Part shown: positions 21,286 to 30,668 of the stretch, in pieces
How positions within the stretch are numbered: the stretch's first letter is position 1
Layout: each line of letters opens with the position of its first letter
Assembly: GCF_024749045.1 (NCBI RefSeq)
Contig: NZ_CP087184.1
Span: 5,642,001 to 5,706,000, forward strand
Origin: Pseudomonas sp. B21-028
Lineage (GTDB): Bacteria; Pseudomonadota; Gammaproteobacteria; Pseudomonadales; Pseudomonadaceae
Length of the DNA stretch: 64,000 nt
Direction of reading: 5' to 3'
The notes under the pieces: model-generated
What the model was told of the DNA's origin: nothing
Seen by the model: only the letters and a program-made list of their open reading frames with translations
Databases searched by the model: none
Program-made: the position numbers and the translations under genes

Positions 21286-22608
21286 ATGCCCTTTTGTCTT
21301 ACCCGCCGCTGGCCACTGCGCCAATTGATGGCCGCCACAAGCTTCGCGCTGCTTGTCGCCTGCGCAGAAAAACCCACCGCCGCCGATGCCCAACCGCTCC
21401 AAGCCGCTCCTGCCGTGACCGCCCCGGCCATGGTGCCGCCTGTGGTTCCGACCGGTGAGAACCTGGACATCGTCCCGACCCAGACCTTCGCCGAATGGCA
21501 GGCCGGTTTTCGCAAGGAAGCACTGGCCGCCGGTATCCGCGCCGACCTGTTCGATCGCGCCTTTATCGACGTGAGCCCCGACATGAGCGTGATCAAGGCC
21601 GATCGCAGCCAGCCGGAATTCACCCGGCCCGTGTGGGAATACCTCGATGGCGCGCTGTCGCCGCTGCGGGTGCGCAAGGGCCAGAACCTGATCCAGGAAC
21701 ATGCCGAGATCCTGCAAGGCATCGAACAGCGCTACGGCGTCGATCGCCAGGCACTGGTGGCGGTGTGGGGCATGGAGAGCAATTTCGGCCAGTTCCAGGG
21801 CACCAAATCCGTCATCAACTCCCTGGCGACCCTGGCCTATGAAGGCCGGCGCCCGGGCTTTGCCCACGCGCAACTGATCGCCGCCCTGCAAATTCTGCAA
21901 CAGGGCGATATTGCACCGGAAAAAATGCTCGGCTCCTGGGCGGGTGCCATGGGCCAGACCCAGTTCATCCCCACCACCTACAACACCCATGCGGTGGATT
22001 TCGATGGCGATGGCCGCCGCGACATCTGGGGCAGCTCCACCGATGCCCTGGCCTCGACCGCGCATTACCTGCAAAGCTCCGGCTGGCAACGCGGTCAGCC
22101 ATGGGGAGTCGAAGTAGAGCTCAAAGAAGGGTTCGACTACGCCCTGGCCGACGGCACGATCCGCAAGCCGCTCTCCGAATGGATGCAGTTGGGCGTATCC
22201 ACCTACGACGGCATGCCGACTCCTCCGGGTGACCGGCAGCTGCCGGCAGCGCTGCTGCTACCGGCTGGCCACCGTGGCCCGGCGTTCCTGGTGTTCGACA
22301 ACTTCCGCGCCATCCTCAAGTACAACAACTCGTCATCCTACGCATTGGCGGTCGGGCTGTTGTCGGAGCGCTTCGGCGGCGGCGGGCTGGTCTATGGCCA
22401 GTGGCCCAAGGACGACCTGCCATTGAGCCGCACCGAGCGCATAGAGCTGCAGACGCTGCTGGCTCAGCATCAATACGATGCCGGCACCCCCGACGGCATC
22501 ATCGGTGCCAACACCCGAAAAGCGATTCGCAGCGCCCAGCAGTCACTCGGCTGGCCGGCGGATGGGTACCCGACGCACCAATTGCTGGAAAACCTGCGCA
22601 AGCGTTGA
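21286..22608 (+). CDS. Lytic murein transglycosylase, SltB3 type
   Basis: 440 residues. The family-3 (MltB-type) lytic transglycosylase domain has catalytic Glu164 in VAVWGMESNFGQFQG, with AGAMGQTQFIPTTY and VDFDGDGRRDIW. A C-terminal peptidoglycan-binding domain (about 375-437) has the NTRKAIRSAQQSLGWPADGY pattern. The N-terminus has a lipobox-like LLVAC with Cys26, so it may be a lipoprotein rather than soluble. It cleaves glycan strands to 1,6-anhydromuramyl ends. This corresponds by position and architecture to P. aeruginosa SltB3. A second MltB-type enzyme (sltB1) lies at 28.5 kb. Confidence 0.88.
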   Translation: MPFCLTRRWPLRQLMAATSFALLVACAEKPTAADAQPLQAAPAVTAPAMVPPVVPTGENLDIVPTQTFAEWQAGFRKEALAAGIRADLFDRAFIDVSPDMSVIKADRSQPEFTRPVWEYLDGALSPLRVRKGQNLIQEHAEILQGIEQRYGVDRQALVAVWGMESNFGQFQGTKSVINSLATLAYEGRRPGFAHAQLIAALQILQQGDIAPEKMLGSWAGAMGQTQFIPTTYNTHAVDFDGDGRRDIWGSSTDALASTAHYLQSSGWQRGQPWGVEVELKEGFDYALADGTIRKPLSEWMQLGVSTYDGMPTPPGDRQLPAALLLPAGHRGPAFLVFDNFRAILKYNNSSSYALAVGLLSERFGGGGLVYGQWPKDDLPLSRTERIELQTLLAQHQYDAGTPDGIIGANTRKAIRSAQQSLGWPADGYPTHQLLENLRKR

Positions 22609-22629
22609 GTCGGGGTATGGCGACTGGCG

Positions 22630-22695
22630 CTTCGCGAGCAGGCTCGCTCCCACAGGAAATTGCATTTCAATGTGGGAGCGAGCCTGCTCGCGAAG
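22630..22695. repeat. REP pair, family A, opposite orientation
   Basis: The arms here face the other way: GCGAGCAGGCTCGCTCCCAC comes first and GTGGGAGCGAGCCTGCTCGC second, with only about 20 bases between them. This gives a tail-to-tail hairpin, unlike the usual REPIN. Confidence 0.88.
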
Positions 22696-22718
22696 ACTGA
22701 CTTCCAATCAACGCCGCA

Positions 22719-23669
22719 CTACCGACCTACTACCACATCCTGCTCCAACACCAACCTCTTCTCCCCCGCATCCAGCCTTACCAACGCCCCCATGGGCAAG
22801 GTCAGGTTCGGATCGCAGTGACCACTGCGCCAGCCGGACAGCACCGGTATCCGCAACGGCTCGAAGGTCTGCTTGAGCAACCGGTTCAGCGCCTCGCCAT
22901 CCACCCCGGCGACGTCGCCCACCAGCACCCCGCGCAACTGCTGCAACGTGCCGGCCAACCGTAGCTGGGTCAGCAATCGGTCGATCCGATACAGCGGCTC
23001 GTTGATGTCTTCGATGAACAGGATCACGCCTTCGGCGTCGATCTGAAAAGGCGTGCCCATGGTCGCCGCAATGATCGACAGATTACCCCCCAACAGACGC
23101 CCATGGGCGATGCCAGGCCCGACGGTGGTCAAGGGATAAGCCTCGGGGTGGCTCAGCACACTGCCCGCCTTCAACTGCCCCCGCAGCAGGCTGAAAAACG
23201 AGGTGACCGTCGACGGCTCCTTGCCGCCCAGAAGGTCGGCATTGAGCAGCGGCCCATGAAAGGTGACAAACCCCGCGTAACGGCTGATAGCCAGATGCAG
23301 CGCGGTGATATCGCTATAACCGACAAAAGGCTTGGCGTTGCGCCGCAAGAGCTCGAAGTCGATACGATCCAGCAGACGTGGCGTGCCATAGCCGCCGCGC
23401 AGGCAGATGATTGCGTTGACCTCCGGATCGGCGAAGGCTTCGTGCAAGTCGTTGAGCCGCGTATCGTCGCTGCCGGCCAGGTAGCCGTCCTTCTCGTAAA
23501 CGCCCGGGAATATCCGCAGCTCGTGACCACGGGCACGCATCCACTGCACCGCCTTGTCCGTGTCCAACGGGGCCGGGCCGGCGGGTGCAATCACGCCGAT
23601 CAGCCCTTCGGATGGCAAGGCCGGGACAGGTTGGTGGGGGCACAGGGTCTGGATGGGGTGAAGGGGCAT
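22719..23669 (-). CDS. ldcA: Murein LD-carboxypeptidase
   Basis: 316 residues of the S66 peptidase family. The Ser-Glu-His triad is visible: Ser119 in VGYSDITALH, Glu220 in LFIEDINEPLYRID, His284 in RSGHCDPNLTLPMG. LdcA removes the terminal D-Ala from the murein tetrapeptide in the cytoplasm so that Mpl (also in this window) can reuse the tripeptide. The N-terminus carries about 20 extra residues before the usual start of the domain. I recall the PAO1 ldcA at another locus, so its presence here is a difference from PAO1. Confidence 0.9.
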   Translation of the reverse strand: MPLHPIQTLCPHQPVPALPSEGLIGVIAPAGPAPLDTDKAVQWMRARGHELRIFPGVYEKDGYLAGSDDTRLNDLHEAFADPEVNAIICLRGGYGTPRLLDRIDFELLRRNAKPFVGYSDITALHLAISRYAGFVTFHGPLLNADLLGGKEPSTVTSFFSLLRGQLKAGSVLSHPEAYPLTTVGPGIAHGRLLGGNLSIIAATMGTPFQIDAEGVILFIEDINEPLYRIDRLLTQLRLAGTLQQLRGVLVGDVAGVDGEALNRLLKQTFEPLRIPVLSGWRSGHCDPNLTLPMGALVRLDAGEKRLVLEQDVVVGR

Positions 23670-23735
23670 ACGTGGGGTTCCCTGTGGGGGTCAGATTCGT
23701 TTGCAGATCCGTTGCTTCATGCAAACTGAGCCACC

Positions 23736-23765
23736 GCTATCGCGAGCAGGCTCGCTCCCACAGGG
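23736..23765. repeat. Single REP arm, family A
   Basis: One GCGAGCAGGCTCGCTCCCAC arm without a partner, upstream of ldcA. Confidence 0.8.
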
Positions 23766-23804
23766 GGAGTGTGTACGCCTCAAAGACAGATCGCCTGTAA
23801 AACC

Positions 23805-24062
23805 GCTTTGCTTTTGCTTTTGCTTCTGCTTTTGATCTTAGGGCCCCGTTAACCACGACGGCCGAACGCAGGTATTGCGTAGTGGGCAACCCGGCATGGA
23901 TGCCGGGTTAGCCGCGCTGGGCCATGGATGGCCCTTCGCGGCGGGCCCACGGAGCAATGCCGGAGTGAGGGCATGCCGAGCCCAGGCGAGGCACCGAGTG
24001 GTGGGGCCAAGACCTTTTGGTTACTTTTGGGGCGTTTGCCAAAAGTAACCCGCCGTAAGGGC
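23805..24062. repeat. Structured intergenic element, probably multicopy in fluorescent Pseudomonas
   Basis: In a gene-free stretch of about 450 bases: a GCTTTT hexamer array (23805-23833); a 22-base near-palindrome AACCCGGC..GCCGGGTT (23888-23909); GGGCCATGGATGGCCC (23919-23934); and a 12-bp stem GGTTACTTTTGG/CCAAAAGTAACC (24019-24030 with 24039-24050). I recall nearly identical sequence between genes of other P. fluorescens genomes. Reading frames over it look spurious. Confidence 0.6.
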
Positions 24063-24121
24063 GGAACCGCCAGCCGCCATCACCGCAGCAACGGATATAC
24101 ACCCATACGGTCCAACCCAAA

Positions 24122-25144
24122 TCAGGAGCCCAACAACTCCGCCTTGACCAACTTAGCCTGCTCATCAGCATGATACGAAGACCGCACCAACGGCCCCGAA
24201 GCCACGTTCTTGAAGCCCATCTTGTACCCCTCCTCCGCAAACCAGGCAAAGGTATCCGGATGCACAAACCGCTGCACCGGCAAGTGACTACGCGAAGGCT
24301 GCAGATACTGCCCCAGGGTCAACATATCAATGTCATGCTCACGCATGCGCTTCATGACCTCGATGACTTCCTCATCGGTCTCGCCCAGGCCCAACATCAG
24401 ACCAGACTTGGTCGGAATGTGCGGCATCATCTGCTTGAAACGCTGCAGCAAGGTCAACGACCACTGGTAGTCCGAACCCGGACGCGCAGCCTTGTACAGG
24501 CGCGGCACGGTTTCCAGGTTGTGGTTGAACACATCCGGCGGCTCGGCGGCGGTGATCTCCAGGGCGATGTCCATGCGACCACGGTAGTCCGGCACCAGCG
24601 TCTCGAGTTGCACGTTCGGCGACAGCTTGCGGATTTCACGGATGCAATCGGCAAAGTGCTGGGCACCGCCGTCACGCAGGTCGTCGCGGTCCACCGAGGT
24701 GATGACCACATACTTGAGCTTCAGGTCGGCAATGGCGATGGCCAGGCTTTCCGGTTCATTGACGTCCAGTGGTTTCGGCCGGCCATGGCCGACGTCGCAG
24801 AACGGGCAGCGACGGGTGCAGATGTCGCCCATGATCATGAAGGTCGCGGTACCGCCGGAGAAGCACTCGCCCAGGTTCGGGCAGGACGCTTCTTCGCAGA
24901 CGCTGTGCAGCTTGTGCTTGCGCAGCAGGGCCTTGATACGGTCGACTTCCGGGGACACCGGGATACGCACGCGGATCCAGTCCGGCTTCTTCGGCAATTC
25001 GGTGGTCGGGATGATCTTGACCGGGATGCGCGCAACCTTCTCGGCGCCGCGCAGCTTGACGCCGGCCTCGACCTTGGCACGTGGGGCCGGACGCTCGGTA
25101 ACGTCCTGCGTCGGGATCATGGTTTGCACTGCATCAGTAGTCAT
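24122..25144 (-). CDS. lipA: Lipoyl synthase
   Basis: 340 residues from [20 protein letters not shown]. LipA inserts two sulfurs into protein-bound octanoyl chains. The auxiliary cluster cysteines are Cys83, Cys88 and Cys94 ([14 protein letters not shown]); the radical-SAM triad is Cys109-x3-Cys113-x2-Cys116 (CTRRCPFC). The conserved C-terminal Ser is in [10 protein letters not shown]. The longer frame from 25222 overlaps lipB and is not used. It directly follows lipB (1 base between), whose octanoylated product is its substrate. Confidence 0.97.
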   Translation of the reverse strand: MTTDAVQTMIPTQDVTERPAPRAKVEAGVKLRGAEKVARIPVKIIPTTELPKKPDWIRVRIPVSPEVDRIKALLRKHKLHSVCEEASCPNLGECFSGGTATFMIMGDICTRRCPFCDVGHGRPKPLDVNEPESLAIAIADLKLKYVVITSVDRDDLRDGGAQHFADCIREIRKLSPNVQLETLVPDYRGRMDIALEITAAEPPDVFNHNLETVPRLYKAARPGSDYQWSLTLLQRFKQMMPHIPTKSGLMLGLGETDEEVIEVMKRMREHDIDMLTLGQYLQPSRSHLPVQRFVHPDTFAWFAEEGYKMGFKNVASGPLVRSSYHADEQAKLVKAELLGS

Positions 25145-25145
25145 A

Positions 25146-25793
25146 TCAGTCGATTCCGCCCGTAAGGGTCGTCTGCTCAGCATAGTCGAGGTGTTTGACG
25201 AGCTGCGCGCGCAGCCGGGCACTTACCTCGGCAAATTCAATCGATCCTGTGTGATCGCGCAGCTGGGTCATCGCCAGCCCCGCGTAGCCACAGGGATTAA
25301 TCCGTCGAAACGGCGAAAGGTCCATGTCTACGTTCAACGCCAGGCCGTGAAACGAACAACCGTGGCGGATCCGCAGGCCCAGGGAGGCGATTTTCGCCCC
25401 GTCGACGTAGACCCCCGGCGCATCCGGCTTGGCCTGCGCCGTGACACCATAGCTGGCCAGCAGCTCGATCAGGCAGGTTTCCATGCGCGTCACCAGCTCG
25501 CGCACGCCGAACCCCAGCTTGCGCACGTCCAGCAGCAGGTAGGCCACCAACTGGCCGGGGCCATGGTAAGTCACCTGCCCGCCCCGGTCGACCTTCACCA
25601 CCGGGATATCCCCCGGCAGCAACAGGTGCTCGGCCTTGCCGGCCTGCCCCTGAGTGAACACCGGCGGATGTTCCACCAGCCAGACTTCGTCTTCGGCGGT
25701 GTTGCCCCGTTCGTTGGTGAAGCGCTGCATGGCATGCCAGACCGGCTCGTAAGCCATCTGACCCAGCTCGCGAAAGCCCAGCGTGCCCGGCAT
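25146..25793 (-). CDS. lipB: Octanoyl-[acyl carrier protein]:protein N-octanoyltransferase
   Basis: About 215 residues. LipB moves octanoate from ACP to lipoyl domains. Motifs are [29 protein letters not shown], the catalytic Lys in [12 protein letters not shown] and the catalytic Cys in [13 protein letters not shown]. The ybeD stop TGA overlaps the lipB ATG (25791-25793) as TGATG. A GTG one codon upstream (25796) is an alternative start. Confidence 0.95.
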   Translation of the reverse strand: MPGTLGFRELGQMAYEPVWHAMQRFTNERGNTAEDEVWLVEHPPVFTQGQAGKAEHLLLPGDIPVVKVDRGGQVTYHGPGQLVAYLLLDVRKLGFGVRELVTRMETCLIELLASYGVTAQAKPDAPGVYVDGAKIASLGLRIRHGCSFHGLALNVDMDLSPFRRINPCGYAGLAMTQLRDHTGSIEFAEVSARLRAQLVKHLDYAEQTTLTGGID

Positions 25794-26068
25794 CACAACA
25801 CCATGTGCACGACGCCGGTCGCCCGCAGCTCGCTATTGATGTCGTACAGCTGCTCCTGGCCGGTAGCAACGATGTGCAACTGGATCGTCGTGTACTTGCC
25901 GTTGCTGCTCTGGCGCTCGGCCAGGGTCAGGAGATCGACCGTGGCGTGTTTTTCCAGAATGGCAACGACCTTGTCCTTGAAGCCCACTCCGGTGTCGCCA
26001 ATCACTTTGATCGGATAGTCCTTGCAGGGAAACTCGATCTTTGGCGCCTTTACTTCTGAGTCTGTCAT
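25793..26068 (-). CDS. ybeD: DUF493 family protein YbeD
   Basis: 91 residues, [20 protein letters not shown] then [20 protein letters not shown]: the YbeD/DUF493 family, a small ACT-like fold with a proposed allosteric regulatory role. It is conserved between dacA and lipB in E. coli and Pseudomonas, and here is translationally coupled to lipB. The longer frame to 26209 overlaps the dacA/ybeD terminator-like hairpin and is rejected. Confidence 0.93.
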   Translation of the reverse strand: MTDSEVKAPKIEFPCKDYPIKVIGDTGVGFKDKVVAILEKHATVDLLTLAERQSSNGKYTTIQLHIVATGQEQLYDINSELRATGVVHMVL

Positions 26069-26102
26069 GGCGTAACGGCCTCGTAGACGTGATAACGAAC
26101 AA

Positions 26103-26129
26103 GGCCCCGCACCGGACAGGAACGGGGCC
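26103..26129 (-). terminator. Hairpin between dacA and ybeD
   Basis: GGCCCCG (26103-26109) pairs with CGGGGCC (26123-26129). Read on the minus strand it is followed by TTGTT, so it may partly terminate dacA transcription ahead of ybeD. Confidence 0.5.
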
Positions 26130-26147
26130 ATGCAGTCAACCTTCGAT

Positions 26148-27305
26148 TCAGTTGAACAAGCCGTAGAAGAATAGCCGGATGCTATCCCACATGCGGCGGA
26201 AGATGCCACCTTCCTCGACGGCGTCCAGCGCGATCAAGTCGGCGCTGTGCACCACTTTGTCTTCCAGTTTGACTTCAACCTTACCGATCACGTCGCCCTT
26301 GGCGATGGGGGCGGTCAGTTGCGGGTTCAGGGTCATGCTGGCAGCGAGTTTCTTGAGCTGGCCTTTTGGCAGGGTCATGGTCAGGTCTTCGGCCAGGCCG
26401 GCTTTGACCTGGTTGTTGGTGCCTTTCCAGACCTGAGCCTGGGCCAGTTCGGTGCCTTTCTGGTAGAACGTCTGGGTTTCGAAGAAGCGGAAACCGTAGG
26501 TCAGCAGCTTCTGGGTTTCAGCGGCACGGGCCACTTCGCTGTTGGTGCCGAACACCACGGCGATCAGGCGCATGCCATCACGCACCGCCGAGGACACCAT
26601 GCAATAGCCGGCCTCTTCGGTATGGCCGGTCTTCAGGCCGTCGACGGTCTTGTCGCGCCATAGCAGCAGGTTGCGGTTGGGCTGCTTGATACCGTTCCAG
26701 AAGAATTCTTTCTGGGAATAGATGGCGTAGTGCGCCGGGTCTTCGTGGATGATCGCCCGGGCCAGGACCGCCATGTCGTGCGCCGATGAGTAGTGCTCGG
26801 GGTTCGGCAGGCCGGTCGGGTTCATGAAGTGGCTGTTGGTCATGCCCAGGTCGACGGCCGTCTTGTTCATCATGTCGGCGAACGCGTCTTCGCTGCCGGC
26901 GATATGCTCGGCCAGGGCGACACTGGCGTCGTTGCCGGACTGGATGATGATGCCATGCAGCAGGTCGCTGACGGTCACCTGCGAGCCGACCTTGATGAAC
27001 ATCCGCGAACCGCCGGTGCGCCAGGCGTTTTCGCTGACGGTCACCGGATCGTTCTCACCGATCTGGCCGCGACGGATTTCCAGGGTCGCGATGTAGGCGG
27101 TCATCAGCTTGGTCAGGCTGGCCGGTGGCAGACGCTGGTCACCGTTGTCCTCTACCAGCACCTCGCCACTGCTGGCATCCATGAGCACAAAGGACTTGGC
27201 GGCCAATTGAGGGGGCGCCGGCATCATCTCGACCGCGAACGCGGCAGGTGAAAGAAGCAGTGGGACCAGCAGGCAAAGGCGTTTGGCAAAGGTGGTAATG
27301 TTCAT
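26148..27305 (-). CDS. dacA: D-alanyl-D-alanine carboxypeptidase (PBP5/6 type)
   Basis: 385 residues with a signal peptide (cleavage near 24, AFAVEMMP). Class S11 motifs are Ser63-x2-Lys66 in PASLTKLMTAY, SGN in IIQSGNDASVAL and KTG in DGLKTGHTEEAGY. The C-terminus (RRMWDSIRLFFYGLFN) is the amphipathic membrane anchor typical of PBP5. It trims the fifth D-Ala from murein. The start ATG 27305 is chosen because the signal peptide begins there. Known as dacC in PAO1 annotations. Confidence 0.95.
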   Translation of the reverse strand: MNITTFAKRLCLLVPLLLSPAAFAVEMMPAPPQLAAKSFVLMDASSGEVLVEDNGDQRLPPASLTKLMTAYIATLEIRRGQIGENDPVTVSENAWRTGGSRMFIKVGSQVTVSDLLHGIIIQSGNDASVALAEHIAGSEDAFADMMNKTAVDLGMTNSHFMNPTGLPNPEHYSSAHDMAVLARAIIHEDPAHYAIYSQKEFFWNGIKQPNRNLLLWRDKTVDGLKTGHTEEAGYCMVSSAVRDGMRLIAVVFGTNSEVARAAETQKLLTYGFRFFETQTFYQKGTELAQAQVWKGTNNQVKAGLAEDLTMTLPKGQLKKLAASMTLNPQLTAPIAKGDVIGKVEVKLEDKVVHSADLIALDAVEEGGIFRRMWDSIRLFFYGLFN

Positions 27306-27472
27306 CCGTCTCTCGAAATCGCTAATGGACTGCCCGGAGGCAATACTAAACAGGCAGCCTTCTTGACGGGCCACCGCGTATTAGGTTGCTCACTCACATC
27401 CCTTGCCGGGCTTTTGTTATTCATGGAGCCAACAACCGGACTCGCTCGAACCGCAAGCGGGCCTTCAATCAA

Positions 27473-28498
27473 TCATTCGGCGCTGACCAGGCTCGGCGAA
27501 CCGAGATTGGCCAGGCGCACGCTGTTCTGCACCTGCTGGACTTCACCCGGAGAACCGATCGGCCCCAGGCGCACCCGATGCAGTGTCTGCTGGTTGCGCA
27601 CGATCGAGCTGATGAACACCGGAGCGCTCACCATCGAGCTGAGCTTCGACCGGAGCAGCTCGGCAGCGTCCGGGTTGGCGAACGCGCCCACTTGCAGATA
27701 CTGGCCAGACGCTGTTGCAGAAGCGTTTTTTTTTGCATCCAGCTGCACAGGCACTACGGCCGCGGCGTGTTGCTGCGGCGGTGGTGTCCATTGCTCGACC
27801 TTGCCGGTGGACGCCGTCACGGTCGGCGCGGCATTTTGCGCCACTTTTGGCTCGTTGAGCATCAAAGGCGCCGGACGGCCACGCTGGGCCCACCATTCCT
27901 GCGGGTCGATACCCTCGACCTTGACCCGCGCGGTGCCGATTTCAGCGTAACCGAGTTTTTTCGCCGCCGCATACGACAGGTCGATGATACGGTCGGAATA
28001 GAACGGCCCACGGTCATTGACCCGCAGGATCACGCTCTTGTTGTTGTCCAGGTTGGTCACCCGCACGTAACTGGGCAACGGCAAGGTCTTGTGGGCCGCG
28101 CTCATGCCGTACAGGTCATACACCTCGCCATTGGCGGTGTTCTGGCCATGAAACTTGGTGCCGTACCAGGACGCTGTGCCCGAAGCAACGTAGGACTTGG
28201 AGTCGGCCATCGGGAAATAGGTCTTGCCCAGCACCGTATACGGGTTGGCCTTGTAGGGGCCGGTGTGCAGGGTCGGGGTGGCGTCGGGAATGCGCGAGAC
28301 ATCCACGTCCCACCACGGCGCGCCGTCCTTGTGGGCACGGTTGATGTCCAGGCCCGGCATGGCGCGCACGGCAGTGGTGTTTTTCTGGGTCGGCGCGCGA
28401 CTGGTCGAACAGCTGACGACCAACAGCGACAGCGCAGCCAGTGCCACGAACTTCAGGGGCCTGGCTTTCAGGGGTTGATAGGTAGGCAATGCCTGCAT
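27473..28498 (-). CDS. rlpA: Septal-ring lytic transglycosylase RlpA
   Basis: 341 residues. Lipoprotein signal LLVVSC (Cys30). The double-psi beta-barrel domain (about 110-200) carries SWYGTKFHGQNTANGE, SAAHKTLPLPSYVRVTNL and the catalytic Asp in RVNDRGPFYSDRIIDLSYAA. A SPOR domain ends the protein (about 258-335) and binds denuded glycan at the septum. In P. aeruginosa RlpA cleaves naked glycan strands and is needed for daughter-cell separation. Its ATG overlaps the sltB1 stop (TAATG). Confidence 0.94.
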   Translation of the reverse strand: MQALPTYQPLKARPLKFVALAALSLLVVSCSTSRAPTQKNTTAVRAMPGLDINRAHKDGAPWWDVDVSRIPDATPTLHTGPYKANPYTVLGKTYFPMADSKSYVASGTASWYGTKFHGQNTANGEVYDLYGMSAAHKTLPLPSYVRVTNLDNNKSVILRVNDRGPFYSDRIIDLSYAAAKKLGYAEIGTARVKVEGIDPQEWWAQRGRPAPLMLNEPKVAQNAAPTVTASTGKVEQWTPPPQQHAAAVVPVQLDAKKNASATASGQYLQVGAFANPDAAELLRSKLSSMVSAPVFISSIVRNQQTLHRVRLGPIGSPGEVQQVQNSVRLANLGSPSLVSAE

Positions 28499-29505
28499 TA
28501 TTTGACGCCCCGTGCTTTGACCAGCTCTTCAGACAGTTGATGCACAGCCATGGCGTACATCACACTGCGGTTATAACGCGTAATTGCGTAGAAATTCTTC
28601 AGGCCCATCCAGTATTCAGGGCCCTGCTCGCCTTCCAGGCGGATGGCGGTGACGGGCATGTCGTCACGCAGCGCATCATGACTCGACCAGCCCAGCGCCC
28701 GCAACTCCCCAACGGTTTTCGTCGGCTCGATGCCCTCGCTCAGGCCTTCGTCCACCTGCTCGCCACGCACGTCGGCACGGCTGACCACCGGTTGACCGGC
28801 TTCCCAGCCGTGGCGCTTGAAATAGCTGGCAACACTGCCGATGGCATCGGTCGGGTTGGTCCAGATATTGATGTGGCCATCGCCATCGAAATCCACCGCA
28901 TAGGCGCGGAAACTGCTGGGCATGAATTGCGGCAGGCCCATGGCCCCGGCATAGGAACCCTTGAGGGTCAGCGGGTCGACCTGCTCTTCGCGGGCCAGCA
29001 ACAGGAATTCACGCAGTTCCTTGCGGAAGAACTCGGCGCGCGGCGGGTAATCGAAGCCCAGGGTCGACAGGGCGTCGATCACCCGGAAATTCCCGGTGTT
29101 GCGGCCAAAGAAGGTTTCGACGCCGATGATGGACACGATGACCTGGGCCGGCACGCCGTATTCCTGCTCGGCGCGGACCAGGGCGGCCTCGTGCTGGCGC
29201 CAGAAGTCCACACCCCGGGCGATGCGCGCCTCGGTGATGAACATTGGCCGGTACTCGCTCCACTGCTTGACCCGCTCGGCGGGCCGGGAGATCGCGTCGA
29301 GGATCGATTGCTTGCGCTCAGCCTCGCGGAACACCCCCATCAGTTGTTCACCGGCGAAGCCGTAGTCGCGGGTCATTTCACCGACGAATTCGGCCACCTG
29401 CGGCGAGCCTTCGTACTCACCGGCCAAGGCGTGCGACGCACCGCCCAGGAAGCTGATCAGGCCGACCCACGCATGTCGCGCCGACCAGCCACGCATTGCT
29501 TGCAT
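28498..29505 (-). CDS. sltB1: Lytic murein transglycosylase B (SltB1/MltB)
   Basis: 335 residues with a signal peptide (cleavage near 28, SHALAG). Catalytic Glu130 is in VSIIGVETFFGRNTGNF; AGAMGLPQFMPSSF and VDFDGDGHINIW follow. No peptidoglycan-binding domain, unlike the SltB3 enzyme at 21.3 kb. Start chosen at ATG 29505; a GTG four codons upstream (29517) is possible. The larger open frame to 30213 is rodA antiphase and is not coding. Confidence 0.93.
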   Translation of the reverse strand: MQAMRGWSARHAWVGLISFLGGASHALAGEYEGSPQVAEFVGEMTRDYGFAGEQLMGVFREAERKQSILDAISRPAERVKQWSEYRPMFITEARIARGVDFWRQHEAALVRAEQEYGVPAQVIVSIIGVETFFGRNTGNFRVIDALSTLGFDYPPRAEFFRKELREFLLLAREEQVDPLTLKGSYAGAMGLPQFMPSSFRAYAVDFDGDGHINIWTNPTDAIGSVASYFKRHGWEAGQPVVSRADVRGEQVDEGLSEGIEPTKTVGELRALGWSSHDALRDDMPVTAIRLEGEQGPEYWMGLKNFYAITRYNRSVMYAMAVHQLSEELVKARGVK

Positions 29506-29522
29506 TGAACTCTTCACCTTAT

Positions 29523-30668
29523 TCAAACCTGCGCGATCCACTTGCGGTGGGTATGGATCGACATCAAGACCCCAAACGCTGACAGTAGCGTCACCAGCGA
29601 AGTTCCTCCGTAGCTGATGAAGGGCAGCGGCACTCCCACGACCGGCAACAAGCCACTGACCATACCGATGTTGACGAAAACGTAAACAAAAAACGTCATG
29701 GTCAGGCTGCCCGCCAACAATTTGCCGAACAGGGTCTGGGCCTGGGCGGTGATGACCAGCCCCCGGCCAATCAGCAACAAGTAGATCAGCAGCAGCAGGC
29801 AGATCCCCACCAGGCCGAACTCCTCGCCCATTACCGCAATGATGAAGTCGGTGTGGCTTTCCGGCAGGAAGTCCAGGTGCGACTGAGTGCCCATCAGCCA
29901 GCCTTTGCCGAATACTCCGCCGGAGCCGATGGCGGCCTTGGACTGGATGATGTTCCAGCCGGTGCCCAATGGGTCGCTTTCCGGGTCGAGGAAGGTCAGG
30001 ATGCGCTGCTTCTGGTAGTCGTGCATCACGAAGTACCACATGGCGATCGACACCGGTATCGCGATGGCGATCACGCTCAGGATCCAGCGCCAGCGCAGCC
30101 CGCCCATGAACAGCACGAAGGCGCCACCGGCCAGGATCAGCAATGAGGTGCCGAGGTCCGGCTGGCGCACGATCAGGACGAACGGGATGCCGATCAGCAA
30201 CAGGCTGATGCACACGTGCTTGAGCTGCGGCGGCAAGGTGCGCTTGGACAAGTACCAGGCGATGGTCGCCGGCATGATGATCTTCAGGAATTCCGAAGGC
30301 TGGAAGCGGATCACCCCGGGGATGTTGATCCAGCGCGTGGCCCCCATGGCGTTATGGCCCATCACGTCCACCACCACCAACAGGCTCACGCCCACCACAT
30401 AGGCCAGCGGCACCCAGCGCGCCATGAAGCGGGGTTCGAGCTGGGCAATGACAATCATCGACACCAGCCCGATGCCGAACGAGGTGGCCTGCTTGGCCAG
30501 CAGGTCCCAGCTCTTGCCGCTGGCCGAATACAACACGAACAGGCTGCCCGCGGCCAGGATCAGCAGCAGGACCAGCAGCGGACCGTCGATGTGCATGCGC
30601 TGCAACAGCGTGGCGCGACGGCGCATCACATCTTCGCTGGAGAGGATCCGGTCGAAATTATTCTTCAC
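29523..30668 (-). CDS. rodA: Peptidoglycan glycosyltransferase RodA
   Basis: 381 residues, SEDS family, about ten transmembrane helices. Signatures are NIPGVIRFQPSEFLKI, VRQPDLGTSLL, LDPESDPLGTGWNIIQSKAA, and LPFISYGGTSLV. RodA polymerises glycan with PBP2 in the elongasome. The start is a GTG at 30666-30668 (VKNNFDRILSSEDVMRRR), the N-terminus typical for Pseudomonas; it overlaps the end of mrdA by 11 bases, indicating coupled synthesis of the two partners. Confidence 0.95.
   Translation of the reverse strand: MKNNFDRILSSEDVMRRRATLLQRMHIDGPLLVLLLILAAGSLFVLYSASGKSWDLLAKQATSFGIGLVSMIVIAQLEPRFMARWVPLAYVVGVSLLVVVDVMGHNAMGATRWINIPGVIRFQPSEFLKIIMPATIAWYLSKRTLPPQLKHVCISLLLIGIPFVLIVRQPDLGTSLLILAGGAFVLFMGGLRWRWILSVIAIAIPVSIAMWYFVMHDYQKQRILTFLDPESDPLGTGWNIIQSKAAIGSGGVFGKGWLMGTQSHLDFLPESHTDFIIAVMGEEFGLVGICLLLLIYLLLIGRGLVITAQAQTLFGKLLAGSLTMTFFVYVFVNIGMVSGLLPVVGVPLPFISYGGTSLVTLLSAFGVLMSIHTHRKWIAQV

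Noticed and set aside
23908..24267. 119-codon minus-strand ORF across the structured element at 24 kb
   Set aside because: It consists of element sequence fused to antisense lipA; Arg/Trp/Gly-rich composition indicates non-coding DNA.
28498..30213. 571-codon reading of sltB1
   Set aside because: The first 236 codons are rodA read in another frame; the signal peptide of the transglycosylase begins at 29505.
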